A DNA stretch of 64,000 nt from Leptolyngbya sp. CCY15150 (GTDB lineage Bacteria > Cyanobacteriota > Cyanobacteriia > RECH01): positions 1 to 64,000 of the forward strand of contig NZ_JACSWB010000276.1 in NCBI RefSeq assembly GCF_016888135.1. The letters are read 5' to 3'. The position numbers were made by a program, and so were the translations under genes. Shown here piece by piece: positions 1-9,557 of this stretch (position 1 is its first letter; each line of letters opens with the position of its first letter). The notes beneath the pieces were generated by a model. The model had not been told where the DNA came from. It worked only from the letters and a program-made list of their open reading frames with translations, and ran no database searches.

Positions 1-197
<197 letters not shown>

Positions 198-228
198 TCC
201 ATCGCTGAGCTAGTCTGATAGCTTGATG

Positions 229-255
229 AAAAGCGCTCCATCGGGGGCGCTTTTT
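229..255 (+). terminator. Rho-independent-type terminator of psbA
   Basis: An 11-bp stem (AAAAGCGCTCC against GGGGCGCTTTT, one G-T wobble) closes on a four-base loop at 240-243 and runs into a T stretch ending at 255. It lies just behind the psbA stop. Confidence 0.85.
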
Positions 256-635
256 CATGCTTATTTCTTGTCCAGGATCTTCCTCACCACGCTCTGATTG
301 ACCGCAAGTTCGGCTGGGGTACTCGCGATCGCCCTTGATCTGATCGAAGGATAGAAGATGAGTCCACACGGCTCAGGCCGAGTCATCTTCCGGTGAACAT
401 GAACATCCATAACCGTAGCGTGCTATTAGGCGCAGCCGTAACGCACCTCTCGTAAGGCATAAAGCTTTGATGGTCTGGTCAGATGTTGTTATGTCCGGTA
501 AACGTTCCTGGCTGGGACATTCTGCCTTCAATCCCCCGCTTCGATCCCCTACAGGGAACACCTCTCGAAGCTTCGATCGCCTCCCAAAGCCAAAGTCCTC
601 CTGCCTCCTGCCCAATGGGTAGGCTAGCCTGCAGG
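256..635. other. Intergenic stretch between psbA and ftsX
   Basis: About 380 bases with no convincing gene. Open frames on both strands have no family resemblance and no ribosome binding site. One HIP1-type site lies near 327. No promoter or RNA gene was recognised. Confidence 0.5.
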
Positions 636-1547
636 TTAATGCAAGGCAAAGCGGCGTACGGCCAGCAAACTGCCCATTAGACCAACAGAACTGCCCAGAA
701 CCAACAAAATGAGCGGTAAGAGTAAAGCCTGCTGGGGCGCTAACTCCAATCCTGTAGACAAAAAGCGAATAAAGTCTGCTTGCTGACTGAGCAGTTGCCC
801 TACAAACTCTCGCAGACCTAAGATCAGTCCCCAAGCGATCGCTGCCCCGACAATGCCAAAGGTAATTCCTTGAAGAATAAACGGTAGGTAAATCCAGGTG
901 GTGGTCGCTCCGACAAGCTGCATCACTTCAATCTCGTGCCGTCGGGCCATGACAATCAGGCGAATTGTGGTGGTGATGACAGCGATCGCCGTCATACTCA
1001 GCACGGTGGTCATCCCAATACTGACCCAGTTCAATCCTTGGTTAAGCTGGGCAATTTGGTTGACGGCTTCATTGATATAAAGCACCTCATCGACCCCCTG
1101 CACCTGCTTGAGATAGTCTGCGACCCTTGGCACATCTTCCGGGGAAGCCACTTTCACCGTGAGCTCATCCACCAGTGGATTGCCATTCAGTTGCTGCGTT
1201 GCACCCTGAATATCGGATAGCCCCAAGTCGCGCACCAGGCTATCCCAAGCTTCTTCCTTTGATGTGGGGATCACAGACTTCACCCCAACAATATCCTGCA
1301 AGGAAGGGCCTAGCAGATCCGCTTGTACCCCTGTTTCTAGGTAAACCGAAACTTCTAACTGACTGCCAAACTGGTTGAGTAGAGCTTCGAGTTGCCACGA
1401 TGACTGCAAACTAATGCCAAACAGAAAGAGTAAGACCGTCACCGTGCTGATGGCAGCCCAGTTCATCCAGCCGCCGCGCTTGAGCCCCAAGAGGGTTTCG
1501 CGCAGCAAGTAATCGGACTTGTTGAGAAAACGGAAGAAGCTTTTCAT
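636..1547 (-). CDS. ftsX: Cell division protein FtsX (ABC-type permease)
   Basis: FtsX is the membrane half of the FtsEX complex, which couples septal peptidoglycan hydrolysis to division. The ~303-residue protein has the family layout: a first membrane segment near residues 29-50, a ~110-residue extracytoplasmic domain, then three membrane segments in the C-terminal half. The motif ARRHEIEVMQLVGAT is the conserved FtsX/MacB permease signature. I chose the ATG at 1547; an in-frame TTG at 1559 would add four residues. No ftsE lies next to it. The gene sits 46 bases downstream of the ftsI-type gene on the same strand, so the two probably form one division-related transcription unit. Confidence 0.92.
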   Translation of the reverse strand: MKSFFRFLNKSDYLLRETLLGLKRGGWMNWAAISTVTVLLFLFGISLQSSWQLEALLNQFGSQLEVSVYLETGVQADLLGPSLQDIVGVKSVIPTSKEEAWDSLVRDLGLSDIQGATQQLNGNPLVDELTVKVASPEDVPRVADYLKQVQGVDEVLYINEAVNQIAQLNQGLNWVSIGMTTVLSMTAIAVITTTIRLIVMARRHEIEVMQLVGATTTWIYLPFILQGITFGIVGAAIAWGLILGLREFVGQLLSQQADFIRFLSTGLELAPQQALLLPLILLVLGSSVGLMGSLLAVRRFALH

Positions 1548-1593
1548 AGCAACACTCAATCAGGAACCTAAGATGAACGGAACGGCTTAGCAC

Positions 1594-3432
1594 CTAAGGC
1601 GTAACAGCGCGATCGCGGCTAGGTGGAATTCCATCGATAGCAATCAACGCCTCCATCACCGATCGCACCACGGGTGCTGCAACGGTTGAACCAAAGGTAT
1701 TCTCACCCTTAGGTTCATCAACCACTGCCAAGATCACGTAGCGCGGCTCATCGACTGGAAACGCAGCCACAAAACTGGTGATTTTTGCATATTCCTCATA
1801 CCCCCCTTGTTCACTGGCTTTTTGAGCCGTTCCGGTCTTTCCAGCAATACGATAACCGGGAATCTGGGCTGCTTCACCCGTGCCGTCGGCTACAGCTACT
1901 TCCATCATCTCCATCACCGCCCGCGTTGTGTCCGGGGAGAACACCTGTGGGGGTTCAGGGCGATCCGGTTGCCACTGAAGCGTACCATCGGGTTCTGCTA
2001 ACCCTTGTACTACATGAGGTGTGACTAAGCGCCCCCCGTTGGCTAGGCTGGCATGGAGCTGGAGAAGCTGGAGGGGGGTTAAGGATAATCCTTGCCCAAA
2101 AGCAGCGGTGGCGACTTCAACGCCCACAAAGTCCTCTAGGTCTTTCAGAAAGCCGGCTGCCTCAAAGTCCAAGTCAATGCCCGTGGGCTGTCCGATGCCA
2201 AGGCGCTCTAGCCAGTTGTGGTACAGCGCTGAAGGCAACTGCCGCATGATATGCACCATGCCCACATTGCTGGAATATTTGATCACGTCGGTGATGCTGA
2301 TAGCCCCTCGCCCACCAACGTAGCGGTAGTCTACATTTTCGATCGTCCAGATATCGATGTTAATGCGCCCTTCATCGTAGACCATGTCATCCGGCTGAAT
2401 GGCTCCTTCTTCAAGGGCGATCGCTATGTTGATGGGCTTGAAGGTAGAACCGGGTTCATACACATCGGCGATCGCCCAATTACGCATGGTTTCAGGTTCA
2501 GCTTCGTAATAGCGATTGGGATCATAGGTCGGTTCCGTGACCAGAGCCATCATGGCTCCATCTCGCACATCCATTACCAAAATTGCGCCGCGCTTGGCGT
2601 CAAACTGCTGCATTTGACGGCGCAGGTTTTGCTGAGCGACGCGCTGTAGATGACTATTTAGGGTGAGCTGGAGGCGGAGGTGATCAGGATGGAGCAGCGA
2701 GTCGGGCACCTGAGTGGGCAGGAGTAAACCATTGCCTGACCGACTCACCTGTACAGGATCCAGAGATTGTTCTAAAAGCTCATCCTGACTTAGCTCTAGG
2801 CCTGCCTGGGGATCTTGATCGACATTGACATAGCCGAGAATCGCTCCAAACAAATCTTGCTGAGGATAAAACCGCTGCTGGTAGGGCAAGAGTTCGAGAC
2901 CGTTGATACCCTGATCTCGAATACGTCGGGCAAGATTTTCGGACAGGGCCCGCTCTAGAATCACGCCCGTTTCAGCACTCGTCAACAAAGCTACGATCTC
3001 ACTGGGCGATCGCTCTAGGAGGGGCTCTAAGGTTTGAGCAATCTCTTGCAGCTCTTGCTCAAACATGATGGGGTGGGCATAGAGCGCATACCGCGTCTGG
3101 TCGATAGCTAGGATATGCCCATCTTGATCGACTATTGAACGACGATGGGCATAGGGATCAATGGCCATCACCTGCTGGGCGATCGCCCGTTGCTTGAGAG
3201 TAGGGCCTTCCAAGACCTGTAAGCGAATGAGGTTAGCGCCCAAAATGACGCATCCTAGCACTAAGACTCCCCATACCACCAACAGGCGACTAGGCGTTGC
3301 TACGGGAGCCGTCGTCTGAGGTGGTCGGAGACGGGGCGATCGCTCCCGAGACCTGGAGGAGGAGGGCTGAGACTGGGAAGAGGGCTGTCCTCGACGCGCC
3401 CGGCGACGAGCTAGGGACTTATCGATCGTCAT
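1594..3432 (-). CDS. ftsI: Peptidoglycan D,D-transpeptidase FtsI/PBP2-type
   Basis: This class B penicillin-binding protein of 612 residues cross-links septal peptidoglycan in the periplasm. It has a basic, Ser/Arg-rich cytoplasmic tail (1-48), one membrane anchor (about 50-70), a PBP dimerisation domain (about 90-240) and a transpeptidase domain. The catalytic motifs are all present: STFK with the nucleophile Ser329, SSN at 387-389 and KTG at 532-534. The next upstream gene ends 8 bases before this start and encodes a bitopic coiled-coil protein in the place where ftsL is found in many bacteria. ftsX follows on the same strand. FtsI is favoured over an elongation PBP2 because of the motif spacing and the neighbours. 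Confidence 0.93.
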   Translation of the reverse strand: MTIDKSLARRRARRGQPSSQSQPSSSRSRERSPRLRPPQTTAPVATPSRLLVVWGVLVLGCVILGANLIRLQVLEGPTLKQRAIAQQVMAIDPYAHRRSIVDQDGHILAIDQTRYALYAHPIMFEQELQEIAQTLEPLLERSPSEIVALLTSAETGVILERALSENLARRIRDQGINGLELLPYQQRFYPQQDLFGAILGYVNVDQDPQAGLELSQDELLEQSLDPVQVSRSGNGLLLPTQVPDSLLHPDHLRLQLTLNSHLQRVAQQNLRRQMQQFDAKRGAILVMDVRDGAMMALVTEPTYDPNRYYEAEPETMRNWAIADVYEPGSTFKPINIAIALEEGAIQPDDMVYDEGRINIDIWTIENVDYRYVGGRGAISITDVIKYSSNVGMVHIMRQLPSALYHNWLERLGIGQPTGIDLDFEAAGFLKDLEDFVGVEVATAAFGQGLSLTPLQLLQLHASLANGGRLVTPHVVQGLAEPDGTLQWQPDRPEPPQVFSPDTTRAVMEMMEVAVADGTGEAAQIPGYRIAGKTGTAQKASEQGGYEEYAKITSFVAAFPVDEPRYVILAVVDEPKGENTFGSTVAAPVVRSVMEALIAIDGIPPSRDRAVTP

Positions 3433-3439
3433 AGGCGAC

Positions 3440-3991
3440 TCAGTACCCTAGGGGTGGACGGGTTGTCGGGGGCGGGGCCAAGTTCTCCGAGGGCTCATGG
3501 GCAGGGCGGCGATCGGACGGAGCCATGAAGATGAGTTGATCTGGATGGGGTACCCGGTAGTCTGAACCTTGCTGATCAATAGACTGAGCGGTTTGATACT
3601 TCAACATTTCCAAAGCAGCGGTCATCTGCTGCTGCTGCCGCTGTAGGGTTTCGAGCTGATGATAGGCCCGTCCCCAATTTTGTTGCACATACACCGTCCA
3701 GCCGTAGACTCCCAAAACAGAGGCTACGAGGGTCAGCATGACCACCGCGGATCCCTTCTGGGCCAAGATTAATCCTCGCAGCCACAGGGGCAGCGATCGC
3801 TGCGGCAGCACCCGCACCGTTGCCGGACGAGCCGCTGGACTTGTAGAGGATGACTGAGAAGACCGTGCAGAGCGAGTCGGCCAAGATTCATGAAGCGATC
3901 GCACCTCACCCTCCCGGCGCTCTCTTCTCTGCCGCCCCGCAGGCGATCGCCCGCCACGATCGTGATCCCTCGGCTTTAGCACAGCAGACAT
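3440..3991 (-). CDS. Bitopic membrane protein upstream of ftsI (FtsL-like candidate)
   Basis: I do not recognise this 183-residue protein by sequence. It has a long Arg/Ser-rich cytoplasmic N terminus (1-75), a single membrane segment near residues 80-102, a Gln-rich stretch (about 110-140) with heptad-like spacing suited to a coiled coil, and a Pro-rich end. That topology, and its place 8 bases before ftsI on the same strand, is what FtsL shows in other bacteria. FtsL is poorly conserved and is hard to find by homology in cyanobacteria. The division role is an inference from topology and context. The ATG start at 3991 is the only good one. Confidence 0.75.
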   Translation of the reverse strand: MSAVLKPRDHDRGGRSPAGRQRRERREGEVRSLHESWPTRSARSSQSSSTSPAARPATVRVLPQRSLPLWLRGLILAQKGSAVVMLTLVASVLGVYGWTVYVQQNWGRAYHQLETLQRQQQQMTAALEMLKYQTAQSIDQQGSDYRVPHPDQLIFMAPSDRRPAHEPSENLAPPPTTRPPLGY

Positions 3992-4252
3992 AGCTTACAC
4001 TCCTTACACATCACTCCAGCCCTTCACCCATCGTGGGCAGATGCCGCTGGAAATTGCCTTTAGTCTCGTTAGAAGATTGATGGTGAACTCCCTAGGCATA
4101 GCCTATGGCCATACTGAAGAGAGGGATGTTCTATCCTATCGAAATTGGGTCAAGTATAATCGCAATTCTGCGAATGCGATCAGGTTATAGACCCCTACAG
4201 CGCAATCAGTTCTAGATCAGCCCATCCTTCAGTCTGATAAGCTAGCGCTATC

Positions 4253-4717
4253 TTAGCCTGCTTCATGGCCGATGGCATGACGTTCAAGCCACAGGGTCAC
4301 AGGGCCATCGTTTTCAATCGAGACCTGCATCATCGCGCCAAATTGCCCTGTTTCCACCCGCAACCCACTTTGGCGGAGGCGATCGACAAATTGGTCATAC
4401 AGCGCTTGGGCCCGATCCGGCGGGGCCGCTTGGCCATAGGAGGGACGGCGGCCTTTGCGACAGTCGCCATAGAGGGTGAACTGGCTGATCACCAAAAGCT
4501 CACCGCCTAGATCCAGCACCGAGCGATCGCCCTTAGCCGATTCGTCGCTAGGAAAGATGCGGAGGTCGAGACACTTGCGGGCCATCCAGTCTAATTCTGC
4601 CGGGGTATCGCTGGGCGCAATGCCCACCAGCAGATTGAGACCTCGGCCAATCTGCCCCACCACGTCACCATCTACCCGCACTTGGGAGGCCGTGACCCGC
4701 TGCAGCAGCACCCGCAT
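4253..4717 (-). CDS. dtd: D-aminoacyl-tRNA deacylase
   Basis: DTD hydrolyses D-amino acids (and glycine) mischarged onto tRNAs, a cytoplasmic proofreading step. The protein starts [13 protein letters not shown], as in the family, and is 154 residues long, close to the usual 145-150. The active-site motif SQFTLYGD and the C-terminal N-x-GPVT loop ([11 protein letters not shown]) are present. The start is the ATG at 4717, which shares a base with the stop of the upstream cobW-type gene (TAATG), so translation is probably coupled. A longer in-frame start would only add non-conserved residues lying inside the other gene. Confidence 0.95.
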   Translation of the reverse strand: MRVLLQRVTASQVRVDGDVVGQIGRGLNLLVGIAPSDTPAELDWMARKCLDLRIFPSDESAKGDRSVLDLGGELLVISQFTLYGDCRKGRRPSYGQAAPPDRAQALYDQFVDRLRQSGLRVETGQFGAMMQVSIENDGPVTLWLERHAIGHEAG

Positions 4718-5883
4718 TAGCGACCAAATCCTTTTCCACGGGTTGCCGATGATGGGCAAAAACAGGCATTAATCTGCGATCGCAAGGTGTCGTGGTCGAG
4801 ATCTTGGCCAATCAGCACCAGTTGGTTTTTAGGCGTTGTCGTCCATTCCGTGTCATCCAGGGTAAAGCGGCGACCGCTGAGGTGGAAGACGTGGCGCTTC
4901 GGGCTTTCGTCAAACCAGAGGATACCCTTGGCCCGAAACACATTGCTGGGTAACTCGTTATCTAGAAAATGCTGGAATTTCTTAATCGACATGGGGCGAT
5001 CGCCCTGCACAGAGATGGAGGTAAATCCATCGATCGCCAGGTGATCGGAATGATGGGCATGGTGCCCGTGATCGTGATGGTCGTGATCGTGATGGTCGTG
5101 ATCGTGGCCATCATGCTCACAATGTCCATGGTCGTGGTCACAGTTGCTGTGATCGGCATGGTCGTGGGCGTCGTGAGTGTGAGCATCGTGATCGTGGGCA
5201 GGCGCTTCGGGTTTGAAGTACTGGTCAGACTCAAAGAGCCCCACGCTGAGAATCAAGGGCAGAGGTACTTGGGCATTGCGGGTGCGCATGATCCGAGCAT
5301 CGGGCTTCACGTCCCGAATTTTGACTTCTAGGAGATCGAGATCCGCGTCATCGACCAAATCAATTTTGTTGAGCAACAAAATATCAGCATAGGCGATTTG
5401 GTTATGGGCAGCCTGGCTGTTGAAGAGATCCAGGCTATAGTTTTCCGAATCGACGACGGTGACAATCGAATCCAAACGAGTGAGGTCGCGCAGTTCTGTG
5501 CCCAAAAAGGTGAGAGCGATCGGTAACGGATCGGCCAACCCCGTAGTTTCGACCACCAAATAGTCAATACGATCCTGCCGTTCGAGCACTCGATAGACCG
5601 CATCCATCAAGTCATTATTAATGGTGCAGCAAATGCAGCCGTTGCTCAGCTCCACCATGCTGTCATCGCCCATGCCGGTATTCACCAACAGGTCATTGTC
5701 GATGCCAATTTCGCCAAATTCATTGACCAGAACAGCAGTTTTTATCCCTTCCTGATTCGTCAGGATGTGGTTGAGCAACGTGGTTTTGCCACTGCCCAGG
5801 AAACCGGTAATGATGGTGACCGGTAAGCCTCGCTTAAGGTCATCCATGGACGATGCGGAGGTTGGAGTGATGACTGAGGTCAT
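4717..5883 (-). CDS. CobW/COG0523-family GTP-binding metallochaperone
   Basis: The 388-residue P-loop GTPase belongs to the family that inserts or handles metals such as zinc and cobalt. Walker A is GFLGSGKTT at residues 27-35, the metal-binding motif CICC is at 83-86, and the guanine-specificity motif NKID is at 172-175. A long insert at about 230-281 holds 24 histidines alternating with Asp, a clear metal-binding loop between the GTPase and the CobW C-terminal domain. No Zur box of the TGATAATNATTATCA type is visible in front of it. The stop overlaps the dtd start. The metal is not decided by the sequence; zinc is the usual guess for His-rich members. Confidence 0.93.
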   Translation of the reverse strand: MTSVITPTSASSMDDLKRGLPVTIITGFLGSGKTTLLNHILTNQEGIKTAVLVNEFGEIGIDNDLLVNTGMGDDSMVELSNGCICCTINNDLMDAVYRVLERQDRIDYLVVETTGLADPLPIALTFLGTELRDLTRLDSIVTVVDSENYSLDLFNSQAAHNQIAYADILLLNKIDLVDDADLDLLEVKIRDVKPDARIMRTRNAQVPLPLILSVGLFESDQYFKPEAPAHDHDAHTHDAHDHADHSNCDHDHGHCEHDGHDHDHHDHDHHDHGHHAHHSDHLAIDGFTSISVQGDRPMSIKKFQHFLDNELPSNVFRAKGILWFDESPKRHVFHLSGRRFTLDDTEWTTTPKNQLVLIGQDLDHDTLRSQINACFCPSSATRGKGFGR

Positions 5884-6207
5884 AGCGTCGGAATAAAAAC
5901 GTCAAGAAGGGTGAACTACAAACAGATGCAGACATCTTCATGATGCCATGATCCAGGATGGAGCAACCATCGATCTCATCCGGGGTACTCATTGGGATCG
6001 CGATGGAAGCTGCTCCTATTATTGCCCATCTTTTCTAGATTCCCATCTGGATTCCCATCTGGATTCCCATCTGGATTCTAGGAGCGATCGCCCGAATTGG
6101 AGCTGGTCTAAGACCTAGGCTAAGACTTGGGCTGAGAATCGGCAACATTGCCCCACGAAGGGGCGCGATCGCCGTACACTGGTGGGTGAACCGACGATGC
6201 TGGATCC
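5884..6207. other. Intergenic region between divergent cobW-type gene and cysS
   Basis: The 324 bases must hold promoters for both genes. The only structure I see is the 12-bp tandem repeat at 6038-6079 and two HIP1-type sites. No Zur box was found. Confidence 0.45.
6038..6079. repeat. 12-bp tandem repeat upstream of cysS
   Basis: Three perfect copies of GATTCCCATCTG (6038-6049, 6050-6061, 6062-6073) are followed by a partial fourth copy. Function unknown; slippage-prone. Confidence 0.85.
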
Positions 6208-7686
6208 ATGGCCTTAACGTTTTACAACAGTCTGACCCGCCGCAAAGAGCCCTTTGAACCGCTGGAGCCGGGGCAGGTCAAAATGTATTGCTGTGGGGTG
6301 ACGGTGTATGACCATTGTCACCTGGGCCATGCTCGTTCCTATATCGTCTGGGATACGGTGCGGCGCTATCTCATGTGGTTGGGGTATCAGGTGAACTATG
6401 TGCAAAATTTCACCGATATTGATGACAAAATTCTCAACCGAGCCCGCCAAGAAAAAACAACCATGGAAGCGATCGCCCATCGCTATACCCAAAGTTATTT
6501 TGAAGACATGGCGCGGCTGAATATCCTCGAAGCCGATGACTACCCCCGCGCCACCCATACCCTGAATGGCATTCAGCGCCTCATCCATGAGCTAGAGCAA
6601 AAAGGCTATGCCTATCCTGCCCAGGGGGATGTGTATTACCGGGTGCGGCAGTTTGCCAACTACGGCAAGCTCTCAGGACGCAAGTTGGACGATATGCGGG
6701 CCGGGGCCAGCGGTCGGATGACCGACAGTGATCAGCCCATCAAGGAAGATCCCTTTGACTTTGCCCTCTGGAAGTCGGCTAAGCCGGGAGAACCTTCCTG
6801 GGATTCGCCTTGGGGAAGCGGCCGCCCAGGTTGGCACATTGAATGCTCGGCCATGGTGCGCGATCGCCTCGGTGACACCATCGATATTCATGTGGGCGGG
6901 GCAGATTTAGTTTTCCCCCACCACGAAAATGAAATCGCTCAGTCGGAAGCGGTGACCGGCCATCCCCTAGCCCACTACTGGCTGCACAACGGCATGGTTA
7001 ACGTGGGTGGCGAGAAGATGTCAAAGTCCCTCGGCAATTTCACCACCATTCGTCAGTTGCTGGATGCACCCCAGGCACCCGATCCCATGGCGATCCGGCT
7101 GTTTGTGCTGCAGGCCCAGTATCGCAAGCCCATTGACTTCACCGCCGAGGCGATTCAAGCGGCCCAAAATAGCTGGGAAACCCTCACCGATGGTCTGCTG
7201 TTTGGCTATGAGTTTGGCGAAGCGCTGGGCTGGGCCGATCGGGGCGATCGCTCCTTTGGTGATCCAGCAGCCATGCATATTGACCGTTCCAGTGACGCGG
7301 TGCAGCGCTTCCAGCAGGCCATGGACGATGACATCAACACCCCCGGTGGTTTGGCCGTAGTGTTTGAGCTGGCCAAAGAACTGCGGCGACAGGGCAATGT
7401 GATCCGGCATACCGGGAAGCCCGACGCAGCGGCGGACGAGTTGCGCCATCAGTGGCAAACCCTAGTGTGCCTGGCTCAGGTGCTGGGTCTTGAAGCCAAG
7501 CCGAAGGATGAGGATGCCAGCGCGGGTATCGACGATGCTGCGATTAGCCTGTTAATCCAGCAGCGGTTAGCCGCCAAGCAGGCGAAGAACTTTGCAGAGG
7601 CCGATCGCATTCGTGAGCAGTTGCAAACCCAAGGCATCACCCTGATTGATAAACCCGGTGGCGTGACCGATTGGATCCGCAGCTAG
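6208..7686 (+). CDS. cysS: Cysteinyl-tRNA synthetase
   Basis: This class I synthetase charges tRNA-Cys in the cytoplasm. The 492-residue protein has the full family layout: catalytic Rossmann domain with HLGH (residues 38-41, the HIGH motif), the zinc-site Cys in MYCCG near residue 28 and the zinc-ligand region FPHHENEIAQSE, the KMSKS loop at 270-274, and a helical anticodon-binding C terminus. It starts at the ATG at 6208. It stands alone: the divergent cobW-type gene is upstream and pyrD is convergent downstream, separated by a small hairpin at 7697-7725. Confidence 0.97.
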   Translation: MALTFYNSLTRRKEPFEPLEPGQVKMYCCGVTVYDHCHLGHARSYIVWDTVRRYLMWLGYQVNYVQNFTDIDDKILNRARQEKTTMEAIAHRYTQSYFEDMARLNILEADDYPRATHTLNGIQRLIHELEQKGYAYPAQGDVYYRVRQFANYGKLSGRKLDDMRAGASGRMTDSDQPIKEDPFDFALWKSAKPGEPSWDSPWGSGRPGWHIECSAMVRDRLGDTIDIHVGGADLVFPHHENEIAQSEAVTGHPLAHYWLHNGMVNVGGEKMSKSLGNFTTIRQLLDAPQAPDPMAIRLFVLQAQYRKPIDFTAEAIQAAQNSWETLTDGLLFGYEFGEALGWADRGDRSFGDPAAMHIDRSSDAVQRFQQAMDDDINTPGGLAVVFELAKELRRQGNVIRHTGKPDAAADELRHQWQTLVCLAQVLGLEAKPKDEDASAGIDDAAISLLIQQRLAAKQAKNFAEADRIREQLQTQGITLIDKPGGVTDWIRS

Positions 7687-7696
7687 TCCCACAGTC

Positions 7697-7725
7697 TGGT
7701 CTCTGTTAAGACAGCGTAGAGACCA
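7697..7725. terminator. Hairpin between convergent cysS and pyrD
   Basis: A perfect 8-bp inverted repeat (TGGTCTCT and AGAGACCA) with a 13-base loop lies between two converging genes. There is no T run, so a bidirectional terminator role is only likely. Confidence 0.45.
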
Positions 7726-7732
7726 ACATCGC

Positions 7733-8881
7733 TCAAGTCAGACCGCTGCCGATCGCCTCCTGAATATGCTTCATGCCCTGCTGCTCCAAGCGCTGAACCA
7801 AACCCTCCAGGATGCTGCGCACCATGCCCGGCCCTTCATAGACCAAGCCAGTGTAGGCCTGCACCAAGCTGGCCCCCGCCGTGATTTTGTCCCAGGCATC
7901 CGCCGCCGTGAAAATGCCGCCCACACCTATGATCGGCAGGCTGCCCTGGGTCTGCTGGGCGATGAAGCGAATCACCTCCGTGGAGCGCGATCGCAACGGC
8001 GCACCGCTGATGCCGCCTGCTTCTTGGGTGATCGGATTGCCCGTTTTGGCAATCACCTGGGTCTTGAGACCATCCCGCTGGATGGTGGTATTGGTGGCGA
8101 TAATGCCCGCCAGCTTATAGGTCAACGACAGATCTACGACCGCCGCGATCGCCTCCCAGTCTAGATCCGGAGCAATTTTCACCAGGATGGGCTTCTGCTG
8201 TTGATTTTCCTCCGAGAGCGCCTGCAGAATGCCCGTGAGCTGTTCCGTAGATTGCAGCGATCGCAGCCCCGGCGTATTGGGCGACGACACGTTGACCACA
8301 AAGTAGCGCCCTAGGTCTTTCAGGAGCCGGAAACTTTGGCGATAGTCGTCCGCCGCATCGTCTAACGCCGTGATTTTCGACTTGCCGAGGTTGATGCCCA
8401 AGGGAATGGGGCAGTCTGTCTCCCCCCAAGCCGCCTGCAACCGCTGGGCTAAGGCCGCAGCACCTTGGTTATTAAACCCCATCCGATTCAGCACCGCTTC
8501 ATCTTGAATCAGCCGAAACAGCCGAGGTTGAGGATTGCCTGGCTGGGCATGGAAGGTGACCGTTCCTAGTTCAGCAAACCCAAACCCCAAGCTGGGCCAA
8601 ATGCCCGTTGCGACCCCGTCTTTATCAAACCCTGCCGCTAGACCCACGGGATTGGCAAAGGACATCCCCCACAGGGATTGCTCTAGGGCGGGATGCTGGT
8701 AGGTATAGTTGTCGTGCAACTGATGCTGGATGAGGCGGGCGATCGCCATGGCTGAGGCGGGCTGGGTCTGGGCCTGACTTAGCCAACCGAGGAGCTTTAG
8801 AGTAGACTCGTGGAGCCATTCAGGATCAGACACAATCCCAGAAAATAAAAGCGGGCGCAAGCTGGTGCGGTAAAGATTCAC
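7733..8881 (-). CDS. pyrD: Dihydroorotate dehydrogenase (quinone), class 2
   Basis: PyrD oxidises dihydroorotate to orotate in pyrimidine synthesis and passes electrons to membrane quinones. The 382-residue protein has the N-terminal helices that mark the membrane-bound class 2 type, then an FMN-binding TIM barrel. Visible motifs are [15 protein letters not shown], the catalytic serine loop [11 protein letters not shown] and the phosphate-binding IGVGGI. The ATG at 8881 gives the normal N terminus. It is a single-gene unit, convergent with cysS. Confidence 0.96.
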   Translation of the reverse strand: MNLYRTSLRPLLFSGIVSDPEWLHESTLKLLGWLSQAQTQPASAMAIARLIQHQLHDNYTYQHPALEQSLWGMSFANPVGLAAGFDKDGVATGIWPSLGFGFAELGTVTFHAQPGNPQPRLFRLIQDEAVLNRMGFNNQGAAALAQRLQAAWGETDCPIPLGINLGKSKITALDDAADDYRQSFRLLKDLGRYFVVNVSSPNTPGLRSLQSTEQLTGILQALSEENQQQKPILVKIAPDLDWEAIAAVVDLSLTYKLAGIIATNTTIQRDGLKTQVIAKTGNPITQEAGGISGAPLRSRSTEVIRFIAQQTQGSLPIIGVGGIFTAADAWDKITAGASLVQAYTGLVYEGPGMVRSILEGLVQRLEQQGMKHIQEAIGSGLT

Positions 8882-9557
8882 GGTTCACCATGGAGAACGA
8901 CGGTTGGGGTCAAAATGCGGGCATACTTTGAACAATCGTCAGTATACAAGGACAACCGCGTTAGATTGGTGAGCGATCGCTGATGCCCATGTCTCCAAGA
9001 CCGGTCTATGTTTTGTAGCACAACCGCCATGATTCCAGCCTCGATTTACGGTAGCTTAGGGAACAGAGCCTCTTGGATGCCTATCAACGCAAAGGTTTTC
9101 AGGATTCTATCCTTGATGATGCCTCGGCTTTGTGGCTAAACCCGCTTAGAATGCTGACAATAGGATAGGGCGATCGTATGAGCATCTATAGGCGTCTATC
9201 TGCATGTGCAACGCCAGCTTCAGGGAGTTTGTGGATGTTCCTAATCTATGTAGGCAAGAGCAGTCAACCCAGAACAGTCAACCGGATTGGGAACTCCGTC
9301 TGTGTTACACAGAAACGTTACGCAGAAAACCTGACGTTGCCTCGAATCTTCCGGCTCTAGGTCTAACCTAGGTTAAGCAAGGGTTCACCCCCTGCATACG
9401 TCACGGGTCATCCTCAATAGTTCATCCTGAATGACATCCATCACCCTGTAGTCAACTATGTTCATCATGACTGATAGCCACATCATGCCTGAGGGATGCT
9501 CTGGACATCGTGTCCTTGATGTCAGGGCCATCCCAACCTGAGGGGGAGTTCATATCC
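8882..9557. other. Intergenic region upstream of the multi-GAF gene
   Basis: About 675 bases between divergent genes. A 60-codon frame at 9178-9360 has no ribosome site and no recognisable similarity, and I do not count it as a gene. Nothing else stands out. Confidence 0.45.

Noticed and set aside
4980-5331. Frames antisense to the His-rich part of the CobW-type gene
   Set aside because: They are low-complexity shadows (Val/Met- or Thr-rich) of the His-Asp codon repeats.
9178-9360. 60-codon frame before the multi-GAF gene
   Set aside because: Composition looks random and no ribosome site precedes it.
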